Part shown: positions 7,941 to 17,379 of the stretch, piece by piece
How positions within the stretch are numbered: the stretch's first letter is position 1
How the letters are laid out: the number at the start of each line of letters is the position of its first letter
DNA from: Thermococcus sp.
Lineage (GTDB): Archaea > Methanobacteriota_B > Thermococci > Thermococcales > Thermococcaceae
DNA length: 36,582 nt
Assembly (NCBI RefSeq): GCF_027052235.1
Contig: NZ_JALUFF010000049.1
Span: 1 to 36,582 of the forward strand
Reading direction: 5' to 3'
Made by a program: the position numbers and the translations under genes
Notes under the pieces: generated by a model
Databases searched by the model: none
What the model was told of the DNA's origin: nothing
Seen by the model: the letters and a program-made list of their open reading frames with translations, nothing else

Positions 7941-8732
7941 TTAGTTCTTCCTCACCCACAGCGCTCCCGCCATGCCAAAGTATGTTGGACAGGCATAGGC
8001 GCTCTCCCTAAGCTCAAATTCTCCAACCCTCATAGCTCCGAGCATCATGAGCATCTGCCAGTAGCTGTCAACCAGGGCTTTTCTCACCAGCTCCTCGGGA
8101 ACGCTGGGAAGCTCTTCAAGCCGGTTCTCGTTGATGAGCTCCATGATAAGCCTGTCGTACTCCTCGCTCTCCTTTACCTTGCCGTAGGGACCGTTTTCGC
8201 TGTGCCCGTGTCCGTGGTCAGCGCTGACTATAAGGGCTATCCTCTTCCCGCTCTCCTCAAGGACTTTCCCGAGGATTTCGCCCGACTTCACGAGGGTTTT
8301 CCTGTCAATTCCCCTCGACGGCGTCATCAAAACCAGAGGCCTCTTTCTGAGGAACTGGAGGGGTATTAGCTCTCCCCAGCTGAGGGGCCAGCGGGAGTAT
8401 TGACCACTCCTGCTGGCAAAGTTCAAATCAACTATTGGAATTCCGGCATCTTTTTCGGCCCTGTATATTTTCTCGGCCAGTTCTCGATCGGTTTTCCACT
8501 CCCCCGGAAGTTCAACTCCCTCGAAGCCGAGCCACGAAATCAGGTTCTCCGCCATAACAACGCCGAGGTGGTCGCTCATTCTCACGTTGTGCGGGCTTAT
8601 CAGGACGTAGGAGTCAACATCAGAGAAGGCTCTCCCGATGTCCCTGAGAACCTCCGCCAGCTTTCTAGTCTCCTCATCAGGGGGCTCCAAAACCGGGTTT
8701 CCGTGGGGCATCAAACCTATTCCGACGAGCAT
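7941..8732 (-). CDS. LigB-like (class III extradiol dioxygenase superfamily) protein
   Basis: This protein of about 263 residues has the histidine-bearing motifs of the LigB/MEMO superfamily. These are GLMPHGNPVLEP near the N-terminus, LISPHNVRMSDH (about 47-58), a central SRWPLSWGELIPLQFL and SADHGHGH (about 170-177). Members bind a metal but the archaeal substrates are unknown. The start at 8732 is preferred because GAGGTG lies 6 bp upstream; ATG 8738 and GTG 8741 would leave no room for it. It follows thrC within a few bases, suggesting one operon. Confidence 0.72.
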   Translation of the reverse strand: MLVGIGLMPHGNPVLEPPDEETRKLAEVLRDIGRAFSDVDSYVLISPHNVRMSDHLGVVMAENLISWLGFEGVELPGEWKTDRELAEKIYRAEKDAGIPIVDLNFASRSGQYSRWPLSWGELIPLQFLRKRPLVLMTPSRGIDRKTLVKSGEILGKVLEESGKRIALIVSADHGHGHSENGPYGKVKESEEYDRLIMELINENRLEELPSVPEELVRKALVDSYWQMLMMLGAMRVGEFELRESAYACPTYFGMAGALWVRKN

Positions 8733-8737
8733 TCCCA

Positions 8738-9880
8738 TCACCTCAGGCAGTTTTCAAGGTTTTCGAGGGGGCACTCCCTAGCTTCCCCGCCTTCCGCATG
8801 GGGGAGTGTCTTCAATCCCGAACCAGTAAGAATCGAAACTACCTTTGACCCCTCGGAAATAACATCACTCTGGGTGAGCTTCTTCAGCGCGGCAATTCCA
8901 GTCGCGCTCGCGGGCTGGACGAAGAGGCCTTCTCCCGCGAGCTTTTTCTGCGCTTTGATGATTTCCCCATCGCTCACCGCAACGCACTTCCAGCCGAACT
9001 CCCTTAGGAGCTTCAGAACCGCGTTACCGCTCGGTGGGTAGGGGTTGGCGATGGCCTTTGCTATCGTTTCTGGCCTTTCGAAGCGCTCGATTTTTTCTTT
9101 CCCCTCTTTGAACGCCCTGCATATCGGTGAACAGCCTTCCGCCTGAACCGCAACGAGCGTGGGGAGCTCATCAATCAGCCCGCTTTCCTTCAGCTCGATG
9201 AATCCCTTCGCTATTCCCCTGAAGAGGCCCCCAGAGCTGGTGGGAATCAAAACGTAGTCCGGACTCAGCTCCTCCGCTATCTCAAAGGCGATGCCCTTGT
9301 AGCCCTCAACGCGAAACGGGTTGTCGGAGTTTATGAAATAGATACCGAGCTTCTCTCCAAGCTTCAGGCTCTCGAAGTAAAGCCTCCCGTAGTCGCCTTT
9401 AACCCTTATCACGTCCCCGCCGTAGACGGAGATGGCTTTCACCTTCTCGTCGCTCGCGCTTTCAGAAACGAGGATTTTCGCCTTAAGGCCAAAGCGCGAT
9501 GCGTAGGCTGAAACGCTGGCCCCCATGTTGCCGGTCGAGACCGTTCCGACGGCCTTATAGCCCGCTTTGAGAGCGTAGCTCACCGCCAGAAACGTTCCCC
9601 TGTCTTTAAAGCTCCATGTGGGATTAACCGTTTCGTTCTTGAGGTAGAGCTTTACCCCAAGTTCCTTTCCGAGCTTTGATTTGATGAGAGGTGTATCGCC
9701 TTCACCGAGGGAAAGCCCAAGCTCTGGCTCGATGGGCCAGAAGTCGTAAAACCTCTCCCAGACTGTCTTGGCGATGTAAGGCTCTCCCTCAAAGAGTTCA
9801 AACTCCACCGGCTCACCGCATTCGCACCTCTGCACGGGTTTATCGTACTCCCTTCCGCAGATTGGACACCTAAGCCTCAA
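8738..9880 (-). CDS. thrC: Threonine synthase
   Basis: This 380-residue PLP enzyme converts O-phosphohomoserine to threonine. It has an N-terminal zinc-ribbon-like CPICG...CEC cluster (residues 5-31), the PLP lysine in SFKDRG (K92), the STGNMGASVSAYA phosphate-binding region and PTSSGGLFRG. Translation starts at a TTG codon, supported by GGAGGG 6 bp upstream and by the family N-terminus. It overlaps the protease stop by 11 bp. Confidence 0.93.
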   Translation of the reverse strand: MRLRCPICGREYDKPVQRCECGEPVEFELFEGEPYIAKTVWERFYDFWPIEPELGLSLGEGDTPLIKSKLGKELGVKLYLKNETVNPTWSFKDRGTFLAVSYALKAGYKAVGTVSTGNMGASVSAYASRFGLKAKILVSESASDEKVKAISVYGGDVIRVKGDYGRLYFESLKLGEKLGIYFINSDNPFRVEGYKGIAFEIAEELSPDYVLIPTSSGGLFRGIAKGFIELKESGLIDELPTLVAVQAEGCSPICRAFKEGKEKIERFERPETIAKAIANPYPPSGNAVLKLLREFGWKCVAVSDGEIIKAQKKLAGEGLFVQPASATGIAALKKLTQSDVISEGSKVVSILTGSGLKTLPHAEGGEARECPLENLENCLR

Positions 9881-10955
9881 CCCTGACCCTCCTAACGGCT
9901 TTCAGCAAAACAACGTTGCCCTCACGGGTTATCGTGAACCTCGCGTAGTCGTCCTTACCGGCGAGTCCCCTTAGGGTCTCGGCAAATAGCTCTGCCGAAT
10001 TCTCGCTTGAGAACTCGACCTTCCAGAGGAGGACGTAGTCGGTTCCGTTAACTGCCAAAACCAGCCTGTCGCCGAGCCAATCCTTGGAGACCTTCCAAGC
10101 GGTCGAGTTGCCCAGTTTCGCACTGTCGCGCAGGAGGACGTAAACGTAGAAGGCCCCCATCCTGTCGTCCCTCATCACCGTCCAGTTGGCAGGGACGCCC
10201 AGGGAGACGTTTACGGGGGTTACGTTTTCGAGGTAGAGCTCGGGGTTCATTATCTGGGCCGTCGAGACAGGGTAACGTCTGTAGGCGCTGTTCACGAGTT
10301 CCCAGCCACCCTTCTCATAGAGGTATCTCACGAAGCGGTCGCCGTAGACGTAGGGGAACCTCCCGAGATCGTCCAGAGGGTTGCCCCCGAGCGACCTTAT
10401 CTTGTATATCGGTATCCCGTTGAGCTTGCAGTAGATGTCCGCCACGAGGTCTGCATCACCCTCAACGAGCGCCCTGACGGCTAGCGTCCCGTCGAAGGTG
10501 TCGGCACCGTATTTGGCGTTGAACCACTGCCTCTGGAGGACATGGACGAGCTCGTGGGCCAAAGCCCTCTTCGCCATGCTTGGGTTTGCCTCGAAGTTCT
10601 CCCCTATGATGTAGACCGTGTTCCCAACCGTCATAGCTATCCATCCCGCCTCCTCCTGCCTCTTGGCCCTCTCAAAGGAGTAGTTGCCCGGTATCAGGAG
10701 AGTAAGCTTGTATGTCAGCTCGTTGACCCTGTCCTCAGCTGGTGGACTTGAGAACATCCTTATTGCCTCGGCGCGGGTTATCACGACTATCCTCGGCATT
10801 TCCTTGAAGTAGAGACCCCTTATTTCCTCGTCGGCTTTGATTATCTCCCTGACCTGCTCAAGAACGGAACCCCTCGGGTATGCGAGCTCAACGGCAGAGC
10901 AGAGTGAAACAAGCAGAAGGCCGACCAGCACGAGTGCAACGAAACCTTTCCTCAT
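9870..10955 (-). CDS. Secreted or membrane-anchored HExxH metalloprotease-like protein
   Basis: This protein of about 361 residues has a hydrophobic signal/anchor segment (about 4-20) followed by an extracytoplasmic domain. The zinc motif HELVH (H134, E135, H138) and a downstream EGDADL (E165) follow the gluzincin pattern, so it is probably a zinc peptidase. The start at 10955 is chosen because the TATA element at 10978-10984 lies 26 bp upstream and the signal peptide begins there. The 14 extra residues of the longer frame reach into psmB. Substrate unknown. The overlap with thrC looks like compact packing rather than shared function. Confidence 0.75.
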   Translation of the reverse strand: MRKGFVALVLVGLLLVSLCSAVELAYPRGSVLEQVREIIKADEEIRGLYFKEMPRIVVITRAEAIRMFSSPPAEDRVNELTYKLTLLIPGNYSFERAKRQEEAGWIAMTVGNTVYIIGENFEANPSMAKRALAHELVHVLQRQWFNAKYGADTFDGTLAVRALVEGDADLVADIYCKLNGIPIYKIRSLGGNPLDDLGRFPYVYGDRFVRYLYEKGGWELVNSAYRRYPVSTAQIMNPELYLENVTPVNVSLGVPANWTVMRDDRMGAFYVYVLLRDSAKLGNSTAWKVSKDWLGDRLVLAVNGTDYVLLWKVEFSSENSAELFAETLRGLAGKDDYARFTITREGNVVLLKAVRRVRVEA

Positions 10956-10977
10956 GGCAAGAAATAGTTGGGGGTTG

Positions 10978-10984
10978 TTAAAAA
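10978..10984 (-). promoter_or_regulatory. TATA box of metalloprotease gene
   Basis: Reverse-complement TTTTTAA lies 26 bp before ATG 10955, consistent with a leaderless mRNA covering the protease, thrC and perhaps the LigB-like gene. Confidence 0.45.
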
Positions 10985-10993
10985 GGGATTGGT

Positions 10994-11593
10994 TCAATCG
11001 TTAAACTCCACGAACTCCTCCTTCATGCCATTCTTGGTGATGACGACCACTTGAACCTTCTTGCTCCCGGTGTAAACATCGCGCTTTCCAGCGGTTCTGA
11101 CGGCCCTTACGGCGAGTTCTCTGGCCTCTTCAACGCTCATGTCCTTCTTAAAGCCCTCTTCAAGAACCGCTATTGCAAAGGGACTGCCCGAGCCCGTGGC
11201 AGTGTAGTCATCGAATATCAGACCGCCGAGGGGGTCGAGGTTGGCCAGAGTCGGCTCTTCAACGTAGCCACCTATGATTATCTGGACGAGGTAGGGGAAC
11301 CACTTGTTCTCGTTGAGTATGTTGCTGAGCAGGTGCGCCATGGCCTTAGCCGTCATAGGCCTGCCCCATGTAAACTGATAATAGCGAGCCTCCGCCTCAA
11401 GCATTCTCGCGAGCGCTTGAACGTCGCCCACGCTTCCAGCGGTGGTTATCGCTATCCTGTCGGTTATCGGAAGGATTTTCCTTATGTTGAGGGTCTCCAC
11501 CATGTGGTCAAGCGATGCCTGGGTGTCAGCGGCGAGCACAACACCGTCCTTTGCCTTCACTCCAACAGTCGTCGTCCCGGTCTTCTTCTCCAT
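10994..11593 (-). CDS. psmB: Proteasome beta subunit
   Basis: This 199-residue subunit forms the catalytic rings of the 20S proteasome. A short propeptide MEKKTG precedes the catalytic threonine of TTTVGV. Counting from it, D17 (in AADTQAS) and K33 (in NIRKI) are both present, so the subunit should be active. The motifs [12 protein letters not shown] and GSGSPFA are also family-typical. Thermococcales carry two beta genes. The start at 11593 follows GGGGTGAG by 6 bp; the GTG at 11602 is rejected. Confidence 0.94.
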   Translation of the reverse strand: MEKKTGTTTVGVKAKDGVVLAADTQASLDHMVETLNIRKILPITDRIAITTAGSVGDVQALARMLEAEARYYQFTWGRPMTAKAMAHLLSNILNENKWFPYLVQIIIGGYVEEPTLANLDPLGGLIFDDYTATGSGSPFAIAVLEEGFKKDMSVEEARELAVRAVRTAGKRDVYTGSKKVQVVVITKNGMKEEFVEFND

Positions 11594-11627
11594 TTCTCTC
11601 ACCCCTGATAGAAACGCTCGAATGGTT

Positions 11628-12356
11628 TTAAACCTTTGCCGGCCTCGGGAGGACGACCCTCTGACCCTCGACTTCCCTGATGAGAACCCTCACGCCGTAG
11701 GCCTCGCTGAGGACTTCTCCAGTGAGCTCACTTCCCTTCCCCTCCCAGAACTTGGCCCCGTCCTTCAGGATAACCATCCTATCGGCGTAGTTGAGGGCTA
11801 GGTTGAGGTCGTGGAGAACCGCTATAACGATTTTCTCCCGCTTGAGCTCGCGGAGGAGCTCCATTATCATGACCGAGTGGTTAACATCCAGATGGCTCGT
11901 CGGCTCGTCGAGGAGCATAACCCTGCTCCCCTGGGCCAGGGCCCTCCCTATAAGGGCCAGCTGGAACTCTCCACCGGAGAGGTCGGTTATCCTGTCCTTT
12001 CTCCTCTCCCAGAGGCCGACCCTCCTCAGAGCTTCCTCAACGCTTCCCCTCGTTATGTAGGCACCCATCTCGACGAACTCCTCCACGGTGAAGGCGAACT
12101 GCGGGAAGGAACTCTGGGGGACGTAGGTGATGTAATTTGCCCTTTCGGAGGGCTTAAGGGCGAGGAGCTCCACCCCGTCAACCCTCACCGTCCCCTCGGC
12201 CCTGAGTATGCCTGAGAGGCACTTTAGGAGTGTCGTCTTTCCAGCGCCGTTGGGCCCGATTATGGCGAGGAGCTCGCCCTTCTCTGCCCTCAGCTCAACT
12301 TCCCTCAGGACTTCCCTCTGCCCGTAGGAGAAGCTTACCTTGGCCGTGAGCCTCAT
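11628..12356 (-). CDS. ABC transporter ATP-binding protein, FecE/BtuD type
   Basis: This 242-residue ATPase energises the permease encoded just upstream. Walker A is [10 protein letters not shown] (about 33-42), the signature is DLSGGE, Walker B is [12 protein letters not shown] and the switch histidine is in VLHDLN. Its ATG overlaps the permease stop (4-bp overlap), so the two are translationally coupled. The transport substrate, probably iron-siderophore, haem or cobalamin, cannot be settled because no solute-binding protein gene lies nearby. Confidence 0.9.
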   Translation of the reverse strand: MRLTAKVSFSYGQREVLREVELRAEKGELLAIIGPNGAGKTTLLKCLSGILRAEGTVRVDGVELLALKPSERANYITYVPQSSFPQFAFTVEEFVEMGAYITRGSVEEALRRVGLWERRKDRITDLSGGEFQLALIGRALAQGSRVMLLDEPTSHLDVNHSVMIMELLRELKREKIVIAVLHDLNLALNYADRMVILKDGAKFWEGKGSELTGEVLSEAYGVRVLIREVEGQRVVLPRPAKV

Positions 12357-13366
12357 GCCACGAGCTCACCCCTCTTGTGCTTCATTAGGAGGTAGAGGAA
12401 GAAGGGCGCTCCCATAAGGGCCGTGATTATCCCAACCGGAAGAACCGTCGGCCTGGCAACCGTTCTGGCCAGCAGGTCTGCGAAGACGAGGAGCGTCCCT
12501 CCGAAGAGGGCACTCGCCGGGGTCAGGTCGCGGTGGTTGGGCCCGAGGAGGAGGCGGACGATGTGGGGGCTCATCAGGCCCACGAAGCCTATTATCCCCG
12601 AGGTGTAAACCGCAAAGGCCGTCAGAACCGCCACCGTGAAGAGGAAGAGCTTGCGATAGAGGTGGACGTCGAGGCCGAGGGCTATGCTCTCCTCGCCGAA
12701 GAGGATTAAGTTGAGCTCACGCCACTTCAGGGAGAGGAAGCCCGCTCCAAGGGCTGAGACGACCAATATGAGGAGCACCTTGCCCCATGTTGCCCCGCCG
12801 AAGCTCCCGAGGAGCCACATCATGGTTATCTGGGTGCTCTCGGGGTGGGTGGCGTAGACGTACCATGTGCCGGCGTTAGCTAAGAAGCCGTAGGCTATAC
12901 CCGCAAGGAGGAGGGTATCGACGGGGATTCCTCCGTCAACCTTCGAGACCGTGTAAACCACCAGAACGGAGAGGAGGGAGAAAACAAGCGCGAAAGGCCC
13001 CATGTAAACGGGACTTACGAGGGTCGCGAGGGCGGCGCCAAGGGCAGCGCCGGAGCTTATGCCGATTATGTAGGGATCTGCAAGGGGATTTCTAAAGAGG
13101 GCCTGTGAAGCGGTTCCAGCGGATGCAAGGGAAACGCCGACGAGGTAAGCGAGCAAAACCTCGGGAAGGCGGAGCTCCCAGACTATGAGGAAGTAGCGAG
13201 GCTCCCCTCCGACCTTCCATCCTGTAAAGCGCGCGAGAGTGAGCTTTACGCCGTAGGCAATCCCGGCGGTAACGTCGGAAAAGCCCAGCTTTACCGGGCC
13301 AACGTAGACGCCGAGGAGTATGGAGAGGAGCGAGAGCAGTGCCAGTGTGGGGAGCCACTTCCTCAT
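12353..13366 (-). CDS. FecCD-family ABC transporter permease
   Basis: This integral membrane protein of about 337 residues has many predicted helices. It carries FecCD/BtuC motifs such as NPLADPYIIGISSGAALGA and IGFVGLMSPHIVRLLLG. It imports iron complexes or corrinoids across the membrane together with the ATPase. The start at 13366 is preferred because the TATA element at 13388-13395 is about 25 bp upstream (leaderless); the 15-residue longer version would begin upstream of that promoter. Confidence 0.88.
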   Translation of the reverse strand: MRKWLPTLALLSLLSILLGVYVGPVKLGFSDVTAGIAYGVKLTLARFTGWKVGGEPRYFLIVWELRLPEVLLAYLVGVSLASAGTASQALFRNPLADPYIIGISSGAALGAALATLVSPVYMGPFALVFSLLSVLVVYTVSKVDGGIPVDTLLLAGIAYGFLANAGTWYVYATHPESTQITMMWLLGSFGGATWGKVLLILVVSALGAGFLSLKWRELNLILFGEESIALGLDVHLYRKLFLFTVAVLTAFAVYTSGIIGFVGLMSPHIVRLLLGPNHRDLTPASALFGGTLLVFADLLARTVARPTVLPVGIITALMGAPFFLYLLMKHKRGELVA

Positions 13367-13387
13367 GTGCTGGAGTTTTTGTCCACC

Positions 13388-13395
13388 CTTTAAAT
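13388..13395 (-). promoter_or_regulatory. TATA box of FecCD transporter genes
   Basis: Reverse-complement ATTTAAAG is centred about 25 bp before ATG 13366, just upstream of the nurA stop on the adjacent gene. It separates the transporter from the recombination operon. Confidence 0.5.
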
Positions 13396-13403
13396 GCTTT
13401 GGC

Positions 13404-14735
13404 CTATTCAAGAGGTGAGCGGCCGTACTTGAGAAATACCCTGAGGTGCGGTGCCTCCCTCTTGATTATGTTGAGAAGTGCCGAGAGCTCGGCCTCGAAG
13501 GCCTTCTTCTCTATCTTAACGCCCTCGTGGGTCCTCTGAAGTGGCCTGAAGTAGCCGCTGCTCTCGTGCCACAGGATTTCGCTCAAAAGCTCGTCGTTGA
13601 TTTCTCTGTTGCTCTGGAGGAGGTAGATAACCCCACCGCGCATGGTGCGGATGTACGCGGAGTAAACTCCCTTGGAGCTCATCTTCTCGGTTTTCGGGAA
13701 GAACTTCCTCAGCGACTCCGGGAGGGAGTGCTCCACCTTAACCGGCTCCGGGAACGGCAGATAGCCCGGAACTTCCTCGCCGAACTTATTCCGGAGGTAG
13801 GCGTCTAGATAGGGCACGTCGGGGAGGTCAACGCCGGCTTTCTTTGCAAACCTCTTTGTATAGAAGCTCTTGGCGACGTAAATCAGCCCCACATCCATGC
13901 CGAGCAGCTGCTCAAGGGAGTAGAGGTATTCGATGTAGCTCAGAACAACGTGAATGGCCTCCCTGATGTCCTCGATGACTATCTCCCGGCAGTACTTTTT
14001 CCTCAGGCTCTCCACAGCTTCCTCCACGCTTTTTCCCCTGTAGTTCTCAAGGGCATCGAGGGGTATCAGCACCTTTTCCGGCGCGGTTTCGCAGTTTCTA
14101 ATCCTGATTCCCTTTGAGTGGGCAATGAGCTTGTTCCCGAAGAACTTCCTGAAAACGTCTTCCATGAGGGATTCCGCGAATATTACCCCCTCATGGCTCT
14201 TCCGCTCTTTTTTCAGCTTGGACTCAAGGTAGTGGTAGTTCTCGCCGAGCCTCTCCAGCACGAACTCTATCATGGAATTAAACTCGTCCTCCAGAATGAC
14301 CTGAAGGGCGTTTATGCCCCTTATGCTCTCGGGGTAAACCGGTGGCCTCGTCAGGGAGCCCGTTAAAGTACCGTCCATCATCACGTAGTCAACGCCGCCG
14401 AGTTCGCCAGAGAGGTAGCCGAGCTTGTTCTCAAGGGTCTCCATCTGGAGCCTTATTATCTGGTCAGAAATCCCCTGGTTGTAGAGCATGGCGTTGGTGT
14501 AGACCAGCCTGTAAGCCGGCCCGTTGCCGAAGGCGTAGCTTGAGACGGCGTAGAATATCGTCCCGCTGAGCCTCTGCTTCCCCTGACTTCCGTCAACGGC
14601 GTAGACCCTGCTGGGTCTCCTCTCAGGCAGTTCCCTCCACTCCAGCCCCTGGAGTTTCCTGACAGCCTCCAGGTAGCCCGTCTCAAGCATGTCCTTGATC
14701 CTGTCAACGCTCTTCCTGTCTATCAGCCTATACAC
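13404..14735 (-). CDS. nurA: DNA double-strand break repair nuclease NurA
   Basis: This 443-residue 5'-to-3' nuclease works with HerA helicase and Mre11-Rad50 to resect DNA ends for homologous recombination. Catalytic aspartates are visible in YAVDGSQG (D48) and VMMDGTL (D121), the RNase H-like core of NurA. Its ATG overlaps the rad50 stop by 8 bp. It is the last gene of the herA-mre11-rad50-nurA unit. Confidence 0.94.
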   Translation of the reverse strand: MYRLIDRKSVDRIKDMLETGYLEAVRKLQGLEWRELPERRPSRVYAVDGSQGKQRLSGTIFYAVSSYAFGNGPAYRLVYTNAMLYNQGISDQIIRLQMETLENKLGYLSGELGGVDYVMMDGTLTGSLTRPPVYPESIRGINALQVILEDEFNSMIEFVLERLGENYHYLESKLKKERKSHEGVIFAESLMEDVFRKFFGNKLIAHSKGIRIRNCETAPEKVLIPLDALENYRGKSVEEAVESLRKKYCREIVIEDIREAIHVVLSYIEYLYSLEQLLGMDVGLIYVAKSFYTKRFAKKAGVDLPDVPYLDAYLRNKFGEEVPGYLPFPEPVKVEHSLPESLRKFFPKTEKMSSKGVYSAYIRTMRGGVIYLLQSNREINDELLSEILWHESSGYFRPLQRTHEGVKIEKKAFEAELSALLNIIKREAPHLRVFLKYGRSPLE

Positions 14736-17379
14736 CGAGCTCCACCTCGCTCACCTTTGAGACCCCGTTCTCCAGGGTTACGCGGATGACCCTGTCGGCC
14801 GCGTCTTTGAGCTCTTCATCGTGGGAAACGACTATGACCTGAGGTATCTTCCTGAGGTAGCGCTGCATTATGTCAACGAGCCTCCTCCGCCTCTCTTCAT
14901 CTAGGTATGGGGTGGGCTCATCAAGAATCAGGAGACTCATCTCACCGGCGAGATAGAGCGATAAGGCGAGCCTGAAGGCCAGCCCGAGGGCAATCCTCTC
15001 GCCCCCGCTGAGGAAGCCGAGGCCGTATTCCTTCCCGTCGTAGACGACGCCGAGCTTCACCCTGTTGTCCTCGGCCTTCACGGTGACGCCGGAGTACTTC
15101 TCCTCCGTGAGCTCCTCGAATATCTCGCTCGCTATCCTCCCAACCTCGCTGAGGGCGTCCTCCCTGAGGAGGGCCTTGAAGCGCTTGACCTTCTCCCTCA
15201 GTTCCTGAACCCTTTCGCGGGCCTTCCTGAGCTTTTCGAGCTCCTCCTCCTTTTCCTTCCGCCTCTCCTTCTCTATCCTGAGCTTTTCAATGCTGGCCTT
15301 CAGCTCGTCCCGCCTCTTCTCAAGGGCATCGAGTTTGGCCTTTTTGCCGGCGAGCTCCTCCCGGAGGGCAGTCAGGCGCTCTCTCGCTTCCTCGTGCTCC
15401 TTCTGGTCGTAAGCATTTTCCTTGCCGGCGAGCTCCTCCCGGAGGGCCCTAACTTTCCCCTCCTTCTCCCTCATCTCCTCCCTGAGGGAGGCAATCTTGC
15501 CTTCGAGCCTTTTCATAAGGGCCTTCTCCCTCTCAAGTTCCCTTTCGGAGTCTTTAAGTCCGAGGTATTCCTTGTAAAGGGGTTCGAGGCGGGAAACTTC
15601 TCCATCGAGTTCCTCAAGACTTGAAAAGCCCAGGGAGGAGAGCTCACCCTCAAGTTTCTTCAGTTCCTCCTCAAGCCGGGAGAGTTCTTCCTCAAGCTTT
15701 GCCTTCTTCTCCCCAAGGGACTTCTCCGAACCAATCTCCCTGGATATTCCCTCAAGTTCGCCCTCGATTCTCCCCAGCCGGGCCTTTACATCCTCGTACT
15801 CCCGGGCCTTCTTCTCAAGGGCCTTAAGGTCGTAGCCCTTAAGCTTCTCCTCAAACTCGCGAACCTGTCCGAGGATTTCCCTCTGGGATATAAGTTCCTT
15901 CTCCCTCTTCAGGATGTCCTCGACTTTTCCAAGCTCATCCCTCAGCTCATTCTCCCTGGCTTCCAGCCTCTTCATCTCAGAGGAGAGCTCCTTAACCTCA
16001 AGGCGGTACTTCTCAAGGAGTTCCTTCCTGTGCTCCTCTGTGAGGGGGCTCCCGCAGACCGGGCACTTTCCTTTGGCCTTTTTCAGCTCCAGAATCGCCC
16101 TGTTCCTCTCGCTTACCTGACTCCTCAGCTCACCGCGTCTGCCTTTAATGGACTCAATCTCCTTCTGGATTTCCTCGCGTCTCTTTTTTGCCATCTCAAT
16201 CTCCCTGGAGAGCCCCTCTATCTCCTCCGGCGTCATTTTGAGCTTCTTCTTCAGCCCCTTAAGGTTCTCCATTATGGCCCTTGCTTCCTCAAACTCCTTC
16301 CTGAACACCTCAAGCTCCTTCAGCCTCTTCCTCAGCTCTTCCCTCTCCTTCTCAAGTTCTTCCTTCTTCTTTTTCTTTTCCTCAAGCTCTTTCAGCCTCT
16401 CCTCTATGCTCCTGAGGCTCGCCCGGTAACTTTCCATGCGCTTTTCAATCCCGGCCTTCTCCCTCAAATACCTCTCCTTGAAGGAGCTGAGCTTCAGGTA
16501 ACGCTCGGCATCGTTCTCAAGCTCTCTGGCACGTTTCACCTTCTCCTCAAGCTCCCCGATGCGCTTCCCGCCCTCTTCGGCCCTCTTCTCAAGCTCCCTC
16601 ATCCGGGCCTGCAGGGCCTTGAGCTCGCCCTCGCCTTTCTCAAGCTCAACCCTCAGCGAGTTTATCTCCCCCTGGAGAGCGTCCAGCCGGCCGACCTTAT
16701 CCTCCAGCTCCCGAACTTCCGCCGTAAGCTTCGGTATCAGCGGAGCCAGGTTGTTTATCTCCCTCAGGGTTGCGGTGAGCTCCCCCTCAAGCTCCCTGAT
16801 GAGCTCGTCTATCCTCTCGGTGCTCTTCAGGTAGTCCTTGGTTGACTTTATGCGCCTCTCAATCTCCCTCCTGACCTCAAGGAGGTTGCTGTAGGCGTTT
16901 TCATACCTGTCCAGACCGAGAACCTGTCTCACCACCTTCTCCCTGCTCTCGTCGCTCTCAAGTATTGCGTCGATTTCCCCCTGGCGTATGTATATCGCGT
17001 TTAGGAAGACGTCGTAGGGGACCATCTTCTCGACCCAGTCCCTAACCCCCTTCTGACCCGTCTCAAGCGCCTTCCAGGAACCGTCGTAGTACTTGACGAA
17101 GGCCAGTCCGCGGGTGATGTTGCGGTGTATCTGGTATTTGACACCGTCCTTTTCGATGAAGACGGTTATCTCGGTTGATGTTCCTCCGATGCGCATGAAG
17201 TCGTCCTTCTTCAGGTCTTTGGGCTTGGTGGGCCAGTAGAGGCCGATGAGAAGGGCGTCGAGGAGGGAGCTTTTACCGCTCCCGTTCTGGCCGACTATGA
17301 GGTTTATCCCGCCCGTGAAGGTTACCTTGGTCAGCTTGTGTGACCTGAAGTCCTTGATTATGAGCTTCTCAACCTTCAT
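14728..17379 (-). CDS. rad50: DNA double-strand break repair ATPase Rad50
   Basis: This 883-residue SMC-like ATPase partners Mre11. Walker [10 protein letters not shown] lies at about 30-38. Two long coiled-coil arms, rich in Glu, Lys, Arg and Leu, flank a zinc hook CPVCGSPL at about 438-445. The C-terminal part carries the signature [19 protein letters not shown] and Walker [15 protein letters not shown]. Length is normal for Pyrococcus and Thermococcus. The start overlaps the mre11 stop by 4 bp and follows a GGTGGGAG site. Strong antisense frames over the coiled coil are composition shadows. Confidence 0.97.
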   Translation of the reverse strand: MKVEKLIIKDFRSHKLTKVTFTGGINLIVGQNGSGKSSLLDALLIGLYWPTKPKDLKKDDFMRIGGTSTEITVFIEKDGVKYQIHRNITRGLAFVKYYDGSWKALETGQKGVRDWVEKMVPYDVFLNAIYIRQGEIDAILESDESREKVVRQVLGLDRYENAYSNLLEVRREIERRIKSTKDYLKSTERIDELIRELEGELTATLREINNLAPLIPKLTAEVRELEDKVGRLDALQGEINSLRVELEKGEGELKALQARMRELEKRAEEGGKRIGELEEKVKRARELENDAERYLKLSSFKERYLREKAGIEKRMESYRASLRSIEERLKELEEKKKKKEELEKEREELRKRLKELEVFRKEFEEARAIMENLKGLKKKLKMTPEEIEGLSREIEMAKKRREEIQKEIESIKGRRGELRSQVSERNRAILELKKAKGKCPVCGSPLTEEHRKELLEKYRLEVKELSSEMKRLEARENELRDELGKVEDILKREKELISQREILGQVREFEEKLKGYDLKALEKKAREYEDVKARLGRIEGELEGISREIGSEKSLGEKKAKLEEELSRLEEELKKLEGELSSLGFSSLEELDGEVSRLEPLYKEYLGLKDSERELEREKALMKRLEGKIASLREEMREKEGKVRALREELAGKENAYDQKEHEEARERLTALREELAGKKAKLDALEKRRDELKASIEKLRIEKERRKEKEEELEKLRKARERVQELREKVKRFKALLREDALSEVGRIASEIFEELTEEKYSGVTVKAEDNRVKLGVVYDGKEYGLGFLSGGERIALGLAFRLALSLYLAGEMSLLILDEPTPYLDEERRRRLVDIMQRYLRKIPQVIVVSHDEELKDAADRVIRVTLENGVSKVSEVELGV

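Noticed and set aside
8400-9041. 213-codon frame antisense to the LigB-like and thrC genes
   Set aside because: It crosses two real genes and has no family-like sequence.
14370-14410. Box C-like GTGATGA followed by CTGA inside nurA
   Set aside because: The spacing (about 23 nt) and the location over the NurA catalytic motif codons fit coding sequence, with no D'/C' pair.
16030-16845. 271-codon open frame antisense to rad50
   Set aside because: It is the leucine-rich mirror of the Rad50 coiled coil; such long antisense frames are typical of repeated Glu/Lys/Leu codons.
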